A stretch of 64,000 bases of DNA from Roseobacter weihaiensis (GTDB lineage Bacteria; Pseudomonadota; Alphaproteobacteria; Rhodobacterales; Rhodobacteraceae). The translations under genes and the position numbers were made by a program. Position 1 is the first letter of the stretch. Every line of letters starts with the position of its first letter. The stretch is from positions 124,001 to 188,000 of the forward strand of contig NZ_JACNMO010000003.1 in NCBI RefSeq assembly GCF_020622345.1, given 5' to 3'. A model generated the notes under the pieces. The model worked only from the letters and a program-made list of their open reading frames with translations, did not search any database and was not told the DNA's origin. Below are positions 53,549-62,337 of this stretch, one piece after another.

Positions 53549-53890
53549 TTATTCTTCTTTTTCCATCGTGCATTGCAGCGGGTGCTGATGACGGCGTGCA
53601 AAATCCATCACCTGCGCCACCTTTGTCTCGGCGATCTCGTGGCTGAAAACCCCCACTACGGCGACACCCTTCTTGTGCACCGTCAGCATGATCTCGAAGG
53701 CCTGCGCGTGGTTCAGTCCAAAAAAGCGCTCCAAGACATGGACGACAAATTCCATGGGTGTGAAATCATCGTTCAACAACAAAACCTTGTAAAGCGGCGG
53801 CCGCTTTGTCTTGGGCTTTGTTGCCGTCAGGATGGAGGTATCGCCATCATCCTCTGAACGATCTGACATCATAGGGGCGTCGCGGTGCAT
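53549..53890 (-). CDS. clpS: ATP-dependent Clp protease adaptor ClpS
   Basis: 113 residues from ATG 53890, preceded by GGAG. ClpS binds N-degron proteins and delivers them to ClpA. The core [27 protein letters not shown] and the [16 protein letters not shown] stretch are standard, with the residues of the N-end pocket (NDD, M, H). An in-frame Met six codons on is an alternative start. No clpA lies next to it. Confidence 0.95.
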   Translation of the reverse strand: MHRDAPMMSDRSEDDGDTSILTATKPKTKRPPLYKVLLLNDDFTPMEFVVHVLERFFGLNHAQAFEIMLTVHKKGVAVVGVFSHEIAETKVAQVMDFARRHQHPLQCTMEKEE

Positions 53891-53974
53891 TGCTGCTCCT
53901 GCTTTTCTGGTGTGCGCTGAGTCCTTGATGGGTCTATATAACCTGTCTGACAATTTAGAAAAGGGGTCACGAGG

Positions 53975-54558
53975 ATGCACCGGCATCTCACGACCGTTGC
54001 CTTTGGTGCAGATGACACGCTGTGGGACAATGAATGGTCTTTGCGGATGACACAGGCGCATTTTGCCGGGCTGCTCTCCTCCTGCACCGATCCCACCGGT
54101 CTGATGCAACGCTCGTTGTCGCTGCACGCAGGAGCCTGGGGCACTACGGACCCGGCATCAAGGGCTTTACCCTCCCGATGATCGAAACCGCCATTGCGGG
54201 CGCCGGGTCACCGGGGGCAGTGATTTCTCAGATTTTGGATGCAGACCACGAGATGCTGCGCCTCCTGCCGATCTGCTACCGCCGGTGCGGGACGCTGTTG
54301 AATCCGCCAAGCAAACGCACTGTATCCTGCTGGTCCCAAGAAGAGACTTACCCGGTCAGGAATGTAAGCTGACGTAATGCCGGGGATGCCAAGAGATAAG
54401 ATGTGATTCCCATGATTGAAGCCGGAGGCTGGGGTGTTTTCGTACCGCATGGAATCGCGTGGGATTTGGGCAAAGCCGTCAGCCCCGAAAGCCATCCACA
54501 CTATCGGCAGATCAAGAATTCGGGTGGTCTGAGCGCTTTAATGCAAGAAATCAGCTAA
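53975..54558 (+). pseudogene. HAD-superfamily hydrolase remnant
   Basis: Pieces of one HAD hydrolase lie in order in at least three frames: [17 protein letters not shown] (53975 on), [21 protein letters not shown] (54133 on), LLPPVRDAVE (54264 on) and DVIPMIEAGGWGVFVPHG (54400 on) to the TAA at 54558. The middle of the domain after motif II is deleted. In motif I the nucleophile Asp of FDADDTLW is Gly (FGADDTLW). The protein is lost; no intact homologue is adjacent. Confidence 0.8.
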
Positions 54559-54600
54559 AAACTGAGGGCAAATTGCATCAACTTTAAGTTTCATCGAACA

Positions 54601-54618
54601 TTAACGCCTAGGCCTTAA
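54601..54618. promoter_or_regulatory. Near-perfect palindrome upstream of the D,D-carboxypeptidase gene
   Basis: TTAACGCCTAGGCCTTAA is symmetrical except for one pair (C5/C14). It lies 97 bases ahead of the start codon. Its TTAA ends recall CtrA boxes, but the spacing is ten rather than seven, so CtrA binding is doubtful. Confidence 0.35.
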
Positions 54619-54714
54619 TTCAATGGTTTATCGAGTCCGAAAGCTATGTTAGCCTCTTGGTTAATAAAGCCAGTCGGAAAAATTCGACGGCATGAGGCAG
54701 AAAAGGCGGAAATC

Positions 54715-56178
54715 ATGAAGGTACGGCGTAATTGGCCGGCCCGGTACGGGCTATTTGCATTCGCAGCTTTGTGGATGATTGTTATCTTACCTCTCAGCGC
54801 AGCAGCGGCGCCCTACGCGGCGGTCGTGATTGATGCGCGGAGCGGCGAGGTCTTGCATTCCCGCAACGCCGATACACGACTGCACCCGGCGTCTCTGACC
54901 AAAATGATGACGCTCTACATCGCCTTTCAGGCGGTTGAACAGGGGGAGATATCGCTCGACACCCGCGTCAAGATTTCCCGCTTCGCCGCGTCAGAGCCGC
55001 CTTCCAAGCTGGGCCTCAAATCGGGTCAGCGCATTGCCTTCCGCTATCTTATCCGTGCCGCTGCGATCAAATCCGCCAATGATGCCGCCACTGCCATCGG
55101 AGAAGCGCTGGAAGGATCCGAAGCGGCTTTCGCACGTCGTATGAACCGCACTGCCAAGGCATTGGGAATGACGAGCACGACCTTCAAGAACGCACACGGT
55201 CTGACCGAGAATGGCCATATGTCCACGGCCCGCGACATGACCATTCTGGGGCGCCACGTGCTCTATGACTATCCGGAGTATTACAACCTGTTTTCCCGCC
55301 GGTCGACCGATGCCGGTGTGCGCAACGTGGCAAATACCAACCGCCGCCTGTTGTCAGCCTATCGTGGCGCGGACGGGATCAAAACAGGCTACACACGTGC
55401 GGCAGGTTTCAACCTCGTCGCCTCGGCGGAACGGGGGCAGGAGCGGATCATCGCAACCGTCTTTGGCGGCACATCCACGACAGCGCGGAACGCGCGGGTG
55501 GCAGAGCTGCTGGACATGGGTTTCAAACGCGCACCGACCCGCGTAGCCCTCCGCAGACCCTCCAAGCCCTCCTATATCGCCTCCAGCGGCAAGGGTCAGC
55601 GGGTTGGTGAAATGCTGACCGCCAGCCTGCGTCCCCAGCTGCGCCCCGGTGCAGAAACTGTCGTGGCTGAGGTCAATGCGGCGGATATCGTGGCAGCCGT
55701 GGCAGAGGCCCAAGCGACCGATGTCTCTGTTGTTGCTCAGGCAAGTACCAGCGGGGTGCTTGCAACAGATATCACCTCGGCCCTGATCGCAGCACAGGAA
55801 AGCGCGCCCGACCCCGCCATAACAGCCGGTGCGGTCGCCCCGGTATCAATCCGGCCGGCGCTGAGGCCAACCGGCCTGGTAAACGCAGCGGTCGCGGTGC
55901 CGGAACAGAACGAAGTGGTGACACGGCTCTCAACGTCAGGTGGACATCAGTGGGGTGTCAATGTCGGACAGTTCGGCAGCCGCTATCTGGCGGAGCGGGC
56001 CTTGCTCACAACAGCGCTCACAGAGATGGAAACACTCGACGGCACACTCCGCAAGGTGGTCAAGCGCAACACCGGGTTTGATGCGAACTTCCTTGGCATG
56101 AGCAGGGACGCCGCAAATCTGGCGTGCCGTCGTCTCGAGGCCCGGAACATCAACTGCGAGACTGTCGGGCCGTCCTGA
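54715..56178 (+). CDS. D-alanyl-D-alanine carboxypeptidase with SPOR domain
   Basis: 487 residues from ATG 54715, with GGCGGAA upstream. A signal peptide with an inner hydrophobic core precedes the peptidase. SLTK (60-63), SAN (120-122) and KTG (223-225) are the three active-site motifs of class A low-mass penicillin-binding proteins, which trim the terminal D-Ala of peptidoglycan stems. A variable Ala/Val linker leads to a C-terminal SPOR domain (WGVNVGQFGSRYLAERALLTTAL), which binds glycan at the septum. This fusion is common in Rhodobacterales. Confidence 0.93.
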   Translation: MKVRRNWPARYGLFAFAALWMIVILPLSAAAAPYAAVVIDARSGEVLHSRNADTRLHPASLTKMMTLYIAFQAVEQGEISLDTRVKISRFAASEPPSKLGLKSGQRIAFRYLIRAAAIKSANDAATAIGEALEGSEAAFARRMNRTAKALGMTSTTFKNAHGLTENGHMSTARDMTILGRHVLYDYPEYYNLFSRRSTDAGVRNVANTNRRLLSAYRGADGIKTGYTRAAGFNLVASAERGQERIIATVFGGTSTTARNARVAELLDMGFKRAPTRVALRRPSKPSYIASSGKGQRVGEMLTASLRPQLRPGAETVVAEVNAADIVAAVAEAQATDVSVVAQASTSGVLATDITSALIAAQESAPDPAITAGAVAPVSIRPALRPTGLVNAAVAVPEQNEVVTRLSTSGGHQWGVNVGQFGSRYLAERALLTTALTEMETLDGTLRKVVKRNTGFDANFLGMSRDAANLACRRLEARNINCETVGPS

Positions 56179-56188
56179 GGCGAGAGAC

Positions 56189-56350
56189 CTAGTCGCTTTT
56201 GGGTTTGTCGTCCCAGTCGCTGCTGAGAATGCGGCGGCTGTCCCCTTCGGGATCTTCATACTGCCGGCTGCGCAAGGTATAGATAAATCCCGCCAGTCCG
56301 AGCCCCCCAAGGATCAGTGATATCGGGATGAGATATGCCAATACGTTCAT
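56189..56350 (-). CDS. ccoS: cbb3 oxidase assembly protein CcoS
   Basis: 53 residues, one N-terminal membrane helix (LIPISLILGGLGLAGFIYTL, about 6-25) followed by the CcoS pattern QYEDPEGDSRRIL. CcoS is needed for incorporation of heme and copper into the CcoN subunit. ATG 56350 overlaps the ccoI stop (ATGA), so it closes the ccoGHIS operon. It is too short for routine calling. Confidence 0.93.
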   Translation of the reverse strand: MNVLAYLIPISLILGGLGLAGFIYTLRSRQYEDPEGDSRRILSSDWDDKPKSD

Positions 56351-58536
56351 GACCGCCCCCTTATCCGCAGCGCGTTCAAAGATACCGTCAGCGAGGAGGT
56401 CGACATGGCCAAGGCCGCAATAAGCGGTGTCGCCATACCGGCTACGGCCAAGGGCACCGCGATGACATTGTAAACAGTTGCGATCTGGAAGTTTTCCCGA
56501 ATACGCTTTGTCGCCTTTCGGGCTGTCGCCAAAGCGTCGGCAATGGGCTCCAGATCCCGGCCCAGCAACACGATATCAGACGCGGCCCTCGCGGCATCCA
56601 GCGCTTGTGCCGGGCTGATGGAAACATGTGCCGCCGCCAGCGCGCCGGTGTCGTTCAACCCATCGCCCACCATCAGCACGCATCTCCCCTGCCCGGTCAG
56701 GCTTTGGACGTAGGCCACTTTTTCTGCGGGGAGCTTCTGGGCGGCATAGGTGTAGATACCAAGCTGTGCGGCGGTCCGGGCGACCGGCGCTTCGCGATCT
56801 CCCGAGAGCAGCACAACATCGACATTCTCCTGTTTGAGCGCTGCGATGAGATCGGACGCACCGGGGCGTGGCGTATCCTCGAACGCGATCAGGCGCGCAG
56901 GCCCCTGCCCGCTGTCCAGAACCGTGCAAAGCCCGTCGTGATCAAAGCGCGCGCCGATCCATTCTGGACGACCGAGCCGGACCGCAACCCCGTCCAGCTC
57001 AGCTTCGGTGCCATAGCCCGGACGCTCCTGCAAATTCAAAAGCGCATGCGGTTCAAGCGAGTCCGCCCGCCCGCAAGCGGTAATCGCCTGCGCCAGCGGA
57101 TGCGCAGATCCCTGAGCCAACGCATAGGCCAGCTTTTGCTCGCCCTTCGTCAGATCGCCCCAGTTTGTAACCCGCGGGGTGCCCATGGTCACCGTACCGG
57201 TCTTGTCGAAGACAACGGTGTCGACCTCGGCCAGCCGCTCCAGAGCGGTCGCGTTCTTTATCAGGAGGCCCTTGCCAAAGAGCCTGCCAGAGGCCGCCGT
57301 TGTCACCGCCGGCACCGCCAGACCCAGCGCACAGGGACAGGTGATAATCAACACCGCCGCCGCGATGTTGAGAGACACGCGCATATCGCCCGACCACAAA
57401 AGCCAGCCCAGAAAGGCAAGTGCGGAGAGGATATGAACACCCGGTGCGTAAAGCTTGGCCGCCCTGTCAGCCAGCGAAGTATAGCGCGACCGACCGCTTT
57501 CCGCGACCGCGACAAGGGCTGCGAGCTGATGGAGCGACGTATCGGTCCCGACAGCGGTGGCCTGCAGCGTCAACGGCCCTGTCAGGTTCACTTCACCGGC
57601 GCTAATGCTGTGACCTTTGGTGCGGGTCACGGGCATCGTCTCGCCGGTCAGGGCAGATCGGTCCACCTCTGACGCACCTTCGGTGATGACCCCGTCAACG
57701 GGCGCACGCGCGCCCGGTTTGACCAGAACATGTTCCCCGATGCGCAGCGTGCTCACCGCGACTTCGGTGGGGGCGCCGTCGGTCACGCGCCACGCACGCG
57801 GCACTTCGAGCGCGGTGAGTTCTTCGGCTGCCGACCGCGCGGCGGAGCGCGCGCGCGCATCCAGCCAGCGCCCCGCGAGCAGGAAAAAGGTGAGAGTCAG
57901 AGCCGCATCGAAATAGGCATGTTTACCAGACAGACCTGTCTCCCAGAGGGAGGTGACAACCGCGAGTACGATCGCCAGGGTAATCGGGACGTCCATGTTG
58001 AGACGCCCGGCGCGCAGCGCGGCCCAGGCGTTGCGGAAAAATGGTTGCGCTGAAAAAGCCAGCGCTGGCAGGGTGATCGCCGCCGAAATCCAGTGGAACA
58101 TATCGCGCGTCGCATCTGTCGCCCCGGACCAGACCGCAACCGACAGCAGCATCACATTCATGGCGGCAAAGCCGGCCACAGCCAGGCGCATCAGGATGTC
58201 GCGACCAGCGGCGTCCGTCTCGGTCTGGTTCAGCGCGCCAATGTCCAGCTCATGCGCCTCGAAGCCCGCATCGATCACCAGATCAGCGAGCTCCTGCGCG
58301 CTGACCTCGGGGGCTGCATCAATCATCACGCGCTTGCGCGTCAGGTTCACGCGTGCAGCCCGCACGCCGGGATGCGCCCCGAGGCTGGTTTCAACCTTGG
58401 CAATACAGGCCTGACAGTGGATTGTCGGCAACGACAACGCCAGCTGTGCGTCCGGCAGGGGCACCTCAATCCGCTCGGCCGGGGTCGCAATGCACCCCGG
58501 ACAACTCGCAGGACTATTGGTGCTCAGGGTTGTCAT
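56347..58536 (-). CDS. ccoI: Copper-translocating P-type ATPase CcoI (FixI)
   Basis: 729 residues. CcoI supplies copper for the cbb3 oxidase. The N-terminus has an HMA-like domain with HCQAC (about 40-44) and an extra CPGC. The core carries the phosphorylation site DKTGT, TGE in the actuator domain (LTGETMP), the ion motif CPC (about 393) and GDGLNDTGAL. Its end overlaps ccoS and its start overlaps ccoH, as in cco assembly operons elsewhere. Confidence 0.97.
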   Translation of the reverse strand: MTTLSTNSPASCPGCIATPAERIEVPLPDAQLALSLPTIHCQACIAKVETSLGAHPGVRAARVNLTRKRVMIDAAPEVSAQELADLVIDAGFEAHELDIGALNQTETDAAGRDILMRLAVAGFAAMNVMLLSVAVWSGATDATRDMFHWISAAITLPALAFSAQPFFRNAWAALRAGRLNMDVPITLAIVLAVVTSLWETGLSGKHAYFDAALTLTFFLLAGRWLDARARSAARSAAEELTALEVPRAWRVTDGAPTEVAVSTLRIGEHVLVKPGARAPVDGVITEGASEVDRSALTGETMPVTRTKGHSISAGEVNLTGPLTLQATAVGTDTSLHQLAALVAVAESGRSRYTSLADRAAKLYAPGVHILSALAFLGWLLWSGDMRVSLNIAAAVLIITCPCALGLAVPAVTTAASGRLFGKGLLIKNATALERLAEVDTVVFDKTGTVTMGTPRVTNWGDLTKGEQKLAYALAQGSAHPLAQAITACGRADSLEPHALLNLQERPGYGTEAELDGVAVRLGRPEWIGARFDHDGLCTVLDSGQGPARLIAFEDTPRPGASDLIAALKQENVDVVLLSGDREAPVARTAAQLGIYTYAAQKLPAEKVAYVQSLTGQGRCVLMVGDGLNDTGALAAAHVSISPAQALDAARAASDIVLLGRDLEPIADALATARKATKRIRENFQIATVYNVIAVPLAVAGMATPLIAALAMSTSSLTVSLNALRIRGRS

Positions 58537-59000
58537 GAACGCTCCTTGGCCACATGCAGGATGACCCTTTGGCGAAAGACAGTGCCGTCCTCGGCTTCGG
58601 CAACCATGCGGATGTTCCAGTTGCCCGGCGACAGGACTGCCGGAGCCACGTAGTGCTGGCCATCGTACTTGAAGTCAGGCGAGGTGTCATCCCGGACATG
58701 GGTCGCCCGGCCCAGCGTCGCATCCAGCTTGGCGACTTCAACCGGGTCGCCCTGCGCATCGGTAACCGAGAGCATCACCTGCCCGTCACGTGCTTGGGCC
58801 AGAACCGACCAGCCCAGAGACTGCTGCGCTTCGCGGTTCTTGTCGAAGTGCTGGCTCGCGACATAAGAGTTCTTGACCTCCAGCCCCGGAAAGGTGCTGA
58901 CCGCGTTGAACGCAAGTGTGAGGTTCACGGTGATGATAACTGTGAAAGCGCAGATGAAAATCGTCGCCACATGGCGCCCGGTCAAAGGTTTCGTCATCAT
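58533..59000 (-). CDS. ccoH: cbb3 oxidase assembly protein CcoH (FixH)
   Basis: 155 residues. One N-terminal membrane helix (VATIFICAFTVIITVNLTLAF) precedes a periplasmic beta domain. FixH/CcoH binds CcoP early in assembly. The central GWSVLAQARDGQVMLSVTDAQGDPV and the C-terminal NWNIRMVAEAEDGTVFRQR fit the family. Overlaps with ccoG (58997) and ccoI (58533) mark one operon. Confidence 0.93.
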   Translation of the reverse strand: MMTKPLTGRHVATIFICAFTVIITVNLTLAFNAVSTFPGLEVKNSYVASQHFDKNREAQQSLGWSVLAQARDGQVMLSVTDAQGDPVEVAKLDATLGRATHVRDDTSPDFKYDGQHYVAPAVLSPGNWNIRMVAEAEDGTVFRQRVILHVAKERS

Positions 59001-60427
59001 TGTTGTCCCTTTCCTGTAAAGCTGCTGTCTTTGTAAGCGCGGTCACCATTGCTGAGATCCTCGATCCAGAACCGGATGTCTGTCCGCTCCGCCTCCGCAG
59101 GGGAGGAGTTTGGCGGCGCGATGACGTAGACCCGCTGCAGATGCGACGCATCCGCTGCGACAGACACGGACGCGTAGGGCGTACCTTCAAGCTGGATGCG
59201 GACGGCCGGATCGCCCTGCACCGCGATGCGGAAGAGCCGTTCGTCGTTATTCTTGTTGCGCAACCGGATGTCGTAGGTATTGCGGATAGAGCCGTCGGAC
59301 ATGGTCACAAAGGTCGGGTTGCGCACGGGGGCAACCGTTACCTCGATATCGGCACGGATAAAGAGGGCGACCATCAAGGCGACCCCCACCCCGCCCCAAA
59401 GCGCGGTGTAAAGCAGGGTCCTCGGGCGGAAGATATGCTTCCAGATGGCTCGCGGCTTGTTTCCTGCACGCTCAAGTTTTTCATCCGAGAGGGCGATGTA
59501 GTCGATCAGGCCGCGCGGTTTGCCAATCCGCTCCATCACGTCATCGCAGGCGTCGATGCAAAGCGCGCAGGTGATGCATTCAAGCTGCTGGCCATCGCGG
59601 ATATCGATCCCCATCGGGCAAACATTCACGCAGGCCATGCAGTCGATGCAGTCGCCCATGGGTTCGGACTTGGCCTCCTCGGAGTGCTTGCGCGGCTCCC
59701 CGCGCCACTCGCGGTAGGCCACGGTCAGCGTGTCCTCATCCATCATCGCCGCCTGGATACGTGGCCAGGGGCAGGCGTAGATGCAAATCTGCTCGCGCGC
59801 AAACCCCCCAAAGCCGAATGTGGTCGCGGTCAGGATGGCAACCGTGATGTAAGCCACCGCGGCAGCCTGCCCGGTAAAGAGGTCGACAAAGAGTGTTGGC
59901 GCATCAGCAAAGTAGAAAACCCAAGCCCCGCCCGTGGCCACCGAGATCAGCAACCAGAGCGTCCATTTGGTCAACCGCAAGCGGACTTTGCGAAAATCGG
60001 TTTTTTCCTGCCGGTGCAGGCGCAGACGGGCGTTCCTGTCACCTTCGACCCAGCGTTCCACCAGAATGAACAGATCTGTCCACACGGTCTGGGGGCAAGC
60101 ATAGCCGCACCACACGCGCCCCAGCGCCGAGGTAAAGAGAAAAAGCCCCAGCCCTGCCATGATCAGCAGACCCGCGACAAAGTAGAACTCGTGGCTCCAG
60201 ATATCGATCCAGAAGAAGTAGAAACGCCGGTTGGCCAAATCAAGCAGCACTGCCTGATTGGGCAGGTCAGGCCCTCTGTCCCAGCGCAACCAGGGCACCA
60301 CATAGTAGATGCCCAGTGTCACGATCAGGATAATCCATTTCAGATTGCGAAACGGACCAGACACGCGGCGCGGGAAAATTGGCTCGCGCGCAGCGTAAAG
60401 GCTTGGCGGTGTGGCTTGGTCAGACAC
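58997..60427 (-). CDS. ccoG: cbb3 oxidase accessory ferredoxin protein CcoG (FixG)
   Basis: 476 residues from GTG 60427; an earlier GTG at 60460 is possible. Several membrane helices carry Cys motifs (WCGYACPQTVWTD and CIYACPW), then two [4Fe-4S] ferredoxin motifs with CIDCMACVNVCPMGIDI and CITCALCIDACDDVM, then a C-terminal beta domain. CcoG reduces copper or provides electrons during oxidase assembly. The FNR box upstream suggests induction at low oxygen. Confidence 0.96.
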   Translation of the reverse strand: MSDQATPPSLYAAREPIFPRRVSGPFRNLKWIILIVTLGIYYVVPWLRWDRGPDLPNQAVLLDLANRRFYFFWIDIWSHEFYFVAGLLIMAGLGLFLFTSALGRVWCGYACPQTVWTDLFILVERWVEGDRNARLRLHRQEKTDFRKVRLRLTKWTLWLLISVATGGAWVFYFADAPTLFVDLFTGQAAAVAYITVAILTATTFGFGGFAREQICIYACPWPRIQAAMMDEDTLTVAYREWRGEPRKHSEEAKSEPMGDCIDCMACVNVCPMGIDIRDGQQLECITCALCIDACDDVMERIGKPRGLIDYIALSDEKLERAGNKPRAIWKHIFRPRTLLYTALWGGVGVALMVALFIRADIEVTVAPVRNPTFVTMSDGSIRNTYDIRLRNKNNDERLFRIAVQGDPAVRIQLEGTPYASVSVAADASHLQRVYVIAPPNSSPAEAERTDIRFWIEDLSNGDRAYKDSSFTGKGQQ

Positions 60428-60474
60428 GGGGGAGGCACTCCGGTTACAGGTCACGGGCACAGTACTTAAACTGC

Positions 60475-60516
60475 AACAGGCGCGGCATTGATGTGCATCA
60501 AAAATCCGCGCCTGTT
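60475..60516 (-). terminator. 11-bp hairpin between ccoP and ccoG, FNR box in its loop
   Basis: AACAGGCGCGG (60475-60485) pairs exactly with CCGCGCCTGTT (60506-60516). On the minus strand it comes 20 bases after the ccoP stop, as expected for the terminator of ccoNOQP. It lacks a clear U run. The 20-base loop contains a complete FNR palindrome. Confidence 0.6.
60488..60501 (-). promoter_or_regulatory. Perfect FNR box upstream of ccoG
   Basis: TTGAT (60488-60492), GTGC, ATCAA (60497-60501), an exact FNR/FnrL consensus. It is centred 67 bases before the ccoG start. FNR-type control of cco genes is well known in Rhodobacterales and other proteobacteria. Here the box could drive the ccoGHIS assembly genes independently of ccoNOQP. 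Confidence 0.85.
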
Positions 60517-60536
60517 TGTCGTGACGTGGGGTTATT

Positions 60537-61403
60537 TTATTCGCCGCCGCCCAGCTGATGCACGTAGACGGCCACTGCCCGTATCTCTGCCTCCGTCAGG
60601 CGCTGTGTCCAAGGTGGCATGACGCCATAGCGACTGTAAGTCACAGTCTCCATCAGCGCGTCGTAGTCACCCCCATAGAGCCAGATCGCATCCGCAAGAT
60701 TCGGGGCCCCCTGTTCGCGGTCGCCCAGACCCTGTTCCCCATGACACGCACTGCAGTTATCGAGGAAAAGCTCACTGCCTGCAGCCACTTGCGTTGGATC
60801 CATCGGTGTCGCACCAGACAGGTCCATCACGTAGTTGACGACCTGTGTGATTTCCTCCGGCTCCAGAATGTCGCCAAAGGCGGGCATCTCCGAGTAGCGC
60901 GCATCCGGGTCATCCTCGTTGCGGATACCATGGGCAATGGTCGCGTGGATGTTCTCGATGTCGCCGCCCCAGAGCCAGTCATCATCCAGCAGGTTGGGAT
61001 AGCCGACAAAGCCGGCCGCACCGGACCCGTGACACTGCGCACACCATGTCCGAAACACCGCAGCGCCCGCGGATGTGGCATAGCCGTTCAACTCGGGGTT
61101 TGCCGCAATCTCGGTCAACTCGACGGAGGCAAGCTGCGCATTGATGCCTTCGTTGGCGGTTTCAACGGCTGCGATTTCTTGGGCCACCTCACCCCGTGTG
61201 GAATACCCCAGCAAGCCAGCCGTCGCGGAAGATACCAGCGGCCAGGCGGGATAGGCAATCGTATAACCAACGCCCCAGATGATTGTCAGGTAAAAGCACC
61301 ACAGCCACCAGCGCGGCATCGGGTTGTCAAATTCTTCAATGCCATCCCAACTATGGCCAGTTGTATTTGGGTCGCCCTCTTGTTTCGGTGGGACTTTGGT
61401 CAT
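60537..61403 (-). CDS. ccoP: cbb3 oxidase subunit III, diheme cytochrome c
   Basis: 288 residues. The N-terminus has a short cytoplasmic part and one or two membrane helices ([20 protein letters not shown]), then two cytochrome c domains with CAQCH and CSACH and the Met ligands. CcoP receives electrons from cytochrome c. The start overlaps ccoQ (ATGA). Confidence 0.97.
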   Translation of the reverse strand: MTKVPPKQEGDPNTTGHSWDGIEEFDNPMPRWWLWCFYLTIIWGVGYTIAYPAWPLVSSATAGLLGYSTRGEVAQEIAAVETANEGINAQLASVELTEIAANPELNGYATSAGAAVFRTWCAQCHGSGAAGFVGYPNLLDDDWLWGGDIENIHATIAHGIRNEDDPDARYSEMPAFGDILEPEEITQVVNYVMDLSGATPMDPTQVAAGSELFLDNCSACHGEQGLGDREQGAPNLADAIWLYGGDYDALMETVTYSRYGVMPPWTQRLTEAEIRAVAVYVHQLGGGE

Positions 61404-61585
61404 TTCTTTGCCTCCTCTTTCGGGGCGGGTCGTTCATCGTTTCGGAAGATCATGTTGGCGGCCTCGGAGTGGATTTTGCTGCTGCCGGGTCGGATGACCC
61501 AGAACCAGACACCCACAAAGATGATAAAGAGCAACAAGAGCATCCAGCTGTCTGCAAATTCGCGAAGGAATGTATAGGTTTCCAT
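61400..61585 (-). CDS. ccoQ: cbb3 oxidase subunit IV
   Basis: 61 residues with one membrane helix ([19 protein letters not shown]) and the CcoQ pattern [17 protein letters not shown]. It stabilises CcoP within the complex. It sits between ccoO and ccoP with an ATGA overlap to ccoP. Confidence 0.95.
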   Translation of the reverse strand: METYTFLREFADSWMLLLLFIIFVGVWFWVIRPGSSKIHSEAANMIFRNDERPAPKEEAKK

Positions 61586-61597
61586 GTTGTAACCTCC

Positions 61598-62323
61598 TTA
61601 GCGGTTTGCATCTGGGGTAAAGGTCGAGAAGTCGACCAAGGTACCCAGCATTTGCAGATAAGCGATCAGCGCGTCAGCTTCAGAGATGCCCGGCTGGCCA
61701 TCAAAGTTGCGCACCTGCGCGCCTGGATACCGCTCCACCAAGGCGTCCCAGTCGCTGTCGGGATCGGCCTGCGCGCGGAAGTCCGCCTCGGCGGCTGCGA
61801 TCATTTCGTCTGTGTAAGGCACACCAACGAACCTGTGCGTGGACATCAGATCCGCAACGTACTCAGGCTCGATGAGCGTGCGCTCCAGAAAGCCGTATTT
61901 GGGCATGATCGATTCAGGCACCACCGACTGTGGATCACGCAGGTGATCGATGTGCCAGTCGTCCGAATACCGCCCCCCAACGCGGGCAAGGTCAGGCCCT
62001 GTCCGCTTTGATCCCCATTGGAAAGGGTGATCGTACATGGATTCGGCTGCCAGTGAATAGTGACCATAGCGTTCCACTTCGTCGCGCATCGGACGGATCA
62101 TCTGGCTGTGACAGACATAGCACCCTTCGCGGATGTAGATGTCCCGACCGGTCAGTTCCAGCGGCGAATAGGGCCGCATGCCTTCAACCTTTTCGATGGT
62201 GTTTTCGAGGTAGAACAGAGGGGTGATCTGCACCAGCCCCCCAATGCTCACCACCAGAAAGCTCAGGACCAAAAGCAACGTCGCATTGGTTTCAATGAAC
62301 TTGTGTTTTGCGAGGATCGACAT
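61598..62323 (-). CDS. ccoO: cbb3 oxidase subunit II, monoheme cytochrome c
   Basis: 241 residues. One N-terminal membrane helix ([19 protein letters not shown]) precedes the heme c domain with [11 protein letters not shown] near 70 and a Met ligand in the later part. It passes electrons from CcoP to CcoN. A ribosome site (GAGGG) lies between ccoN and ccoO. Confidence 0.97.
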   Translation of the reverse strand: MSILAKHKFIETNATLLLVLSFLVVSIGGLVQITPLFYLENTIEKVEGMRPYSPLELTGRDIYIREGCYVCHSQMIRPMRDEVERYGHYSLAAESMYDHPFQWGSKRTGPDLARVGGRYSDDWHIDHLRDPQSVVPESIMPKYGFLERTLIEPEYVADLMSTHRFVGVPYTDEMIAAAEADFRAQADPDSDWDALVERYPGAQVRNFDGQPGISEADALIAYLQMLGTLVDFSTFTPDANR

Positions 62324-62337
62324 GTTCTGATCCCTCC

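Noticed and set aside
59000-60469. 489-residue plus-strand frame
   Set aside because: Antisense to ccoG; the strong ferredoxin motifs are on the minus strand.
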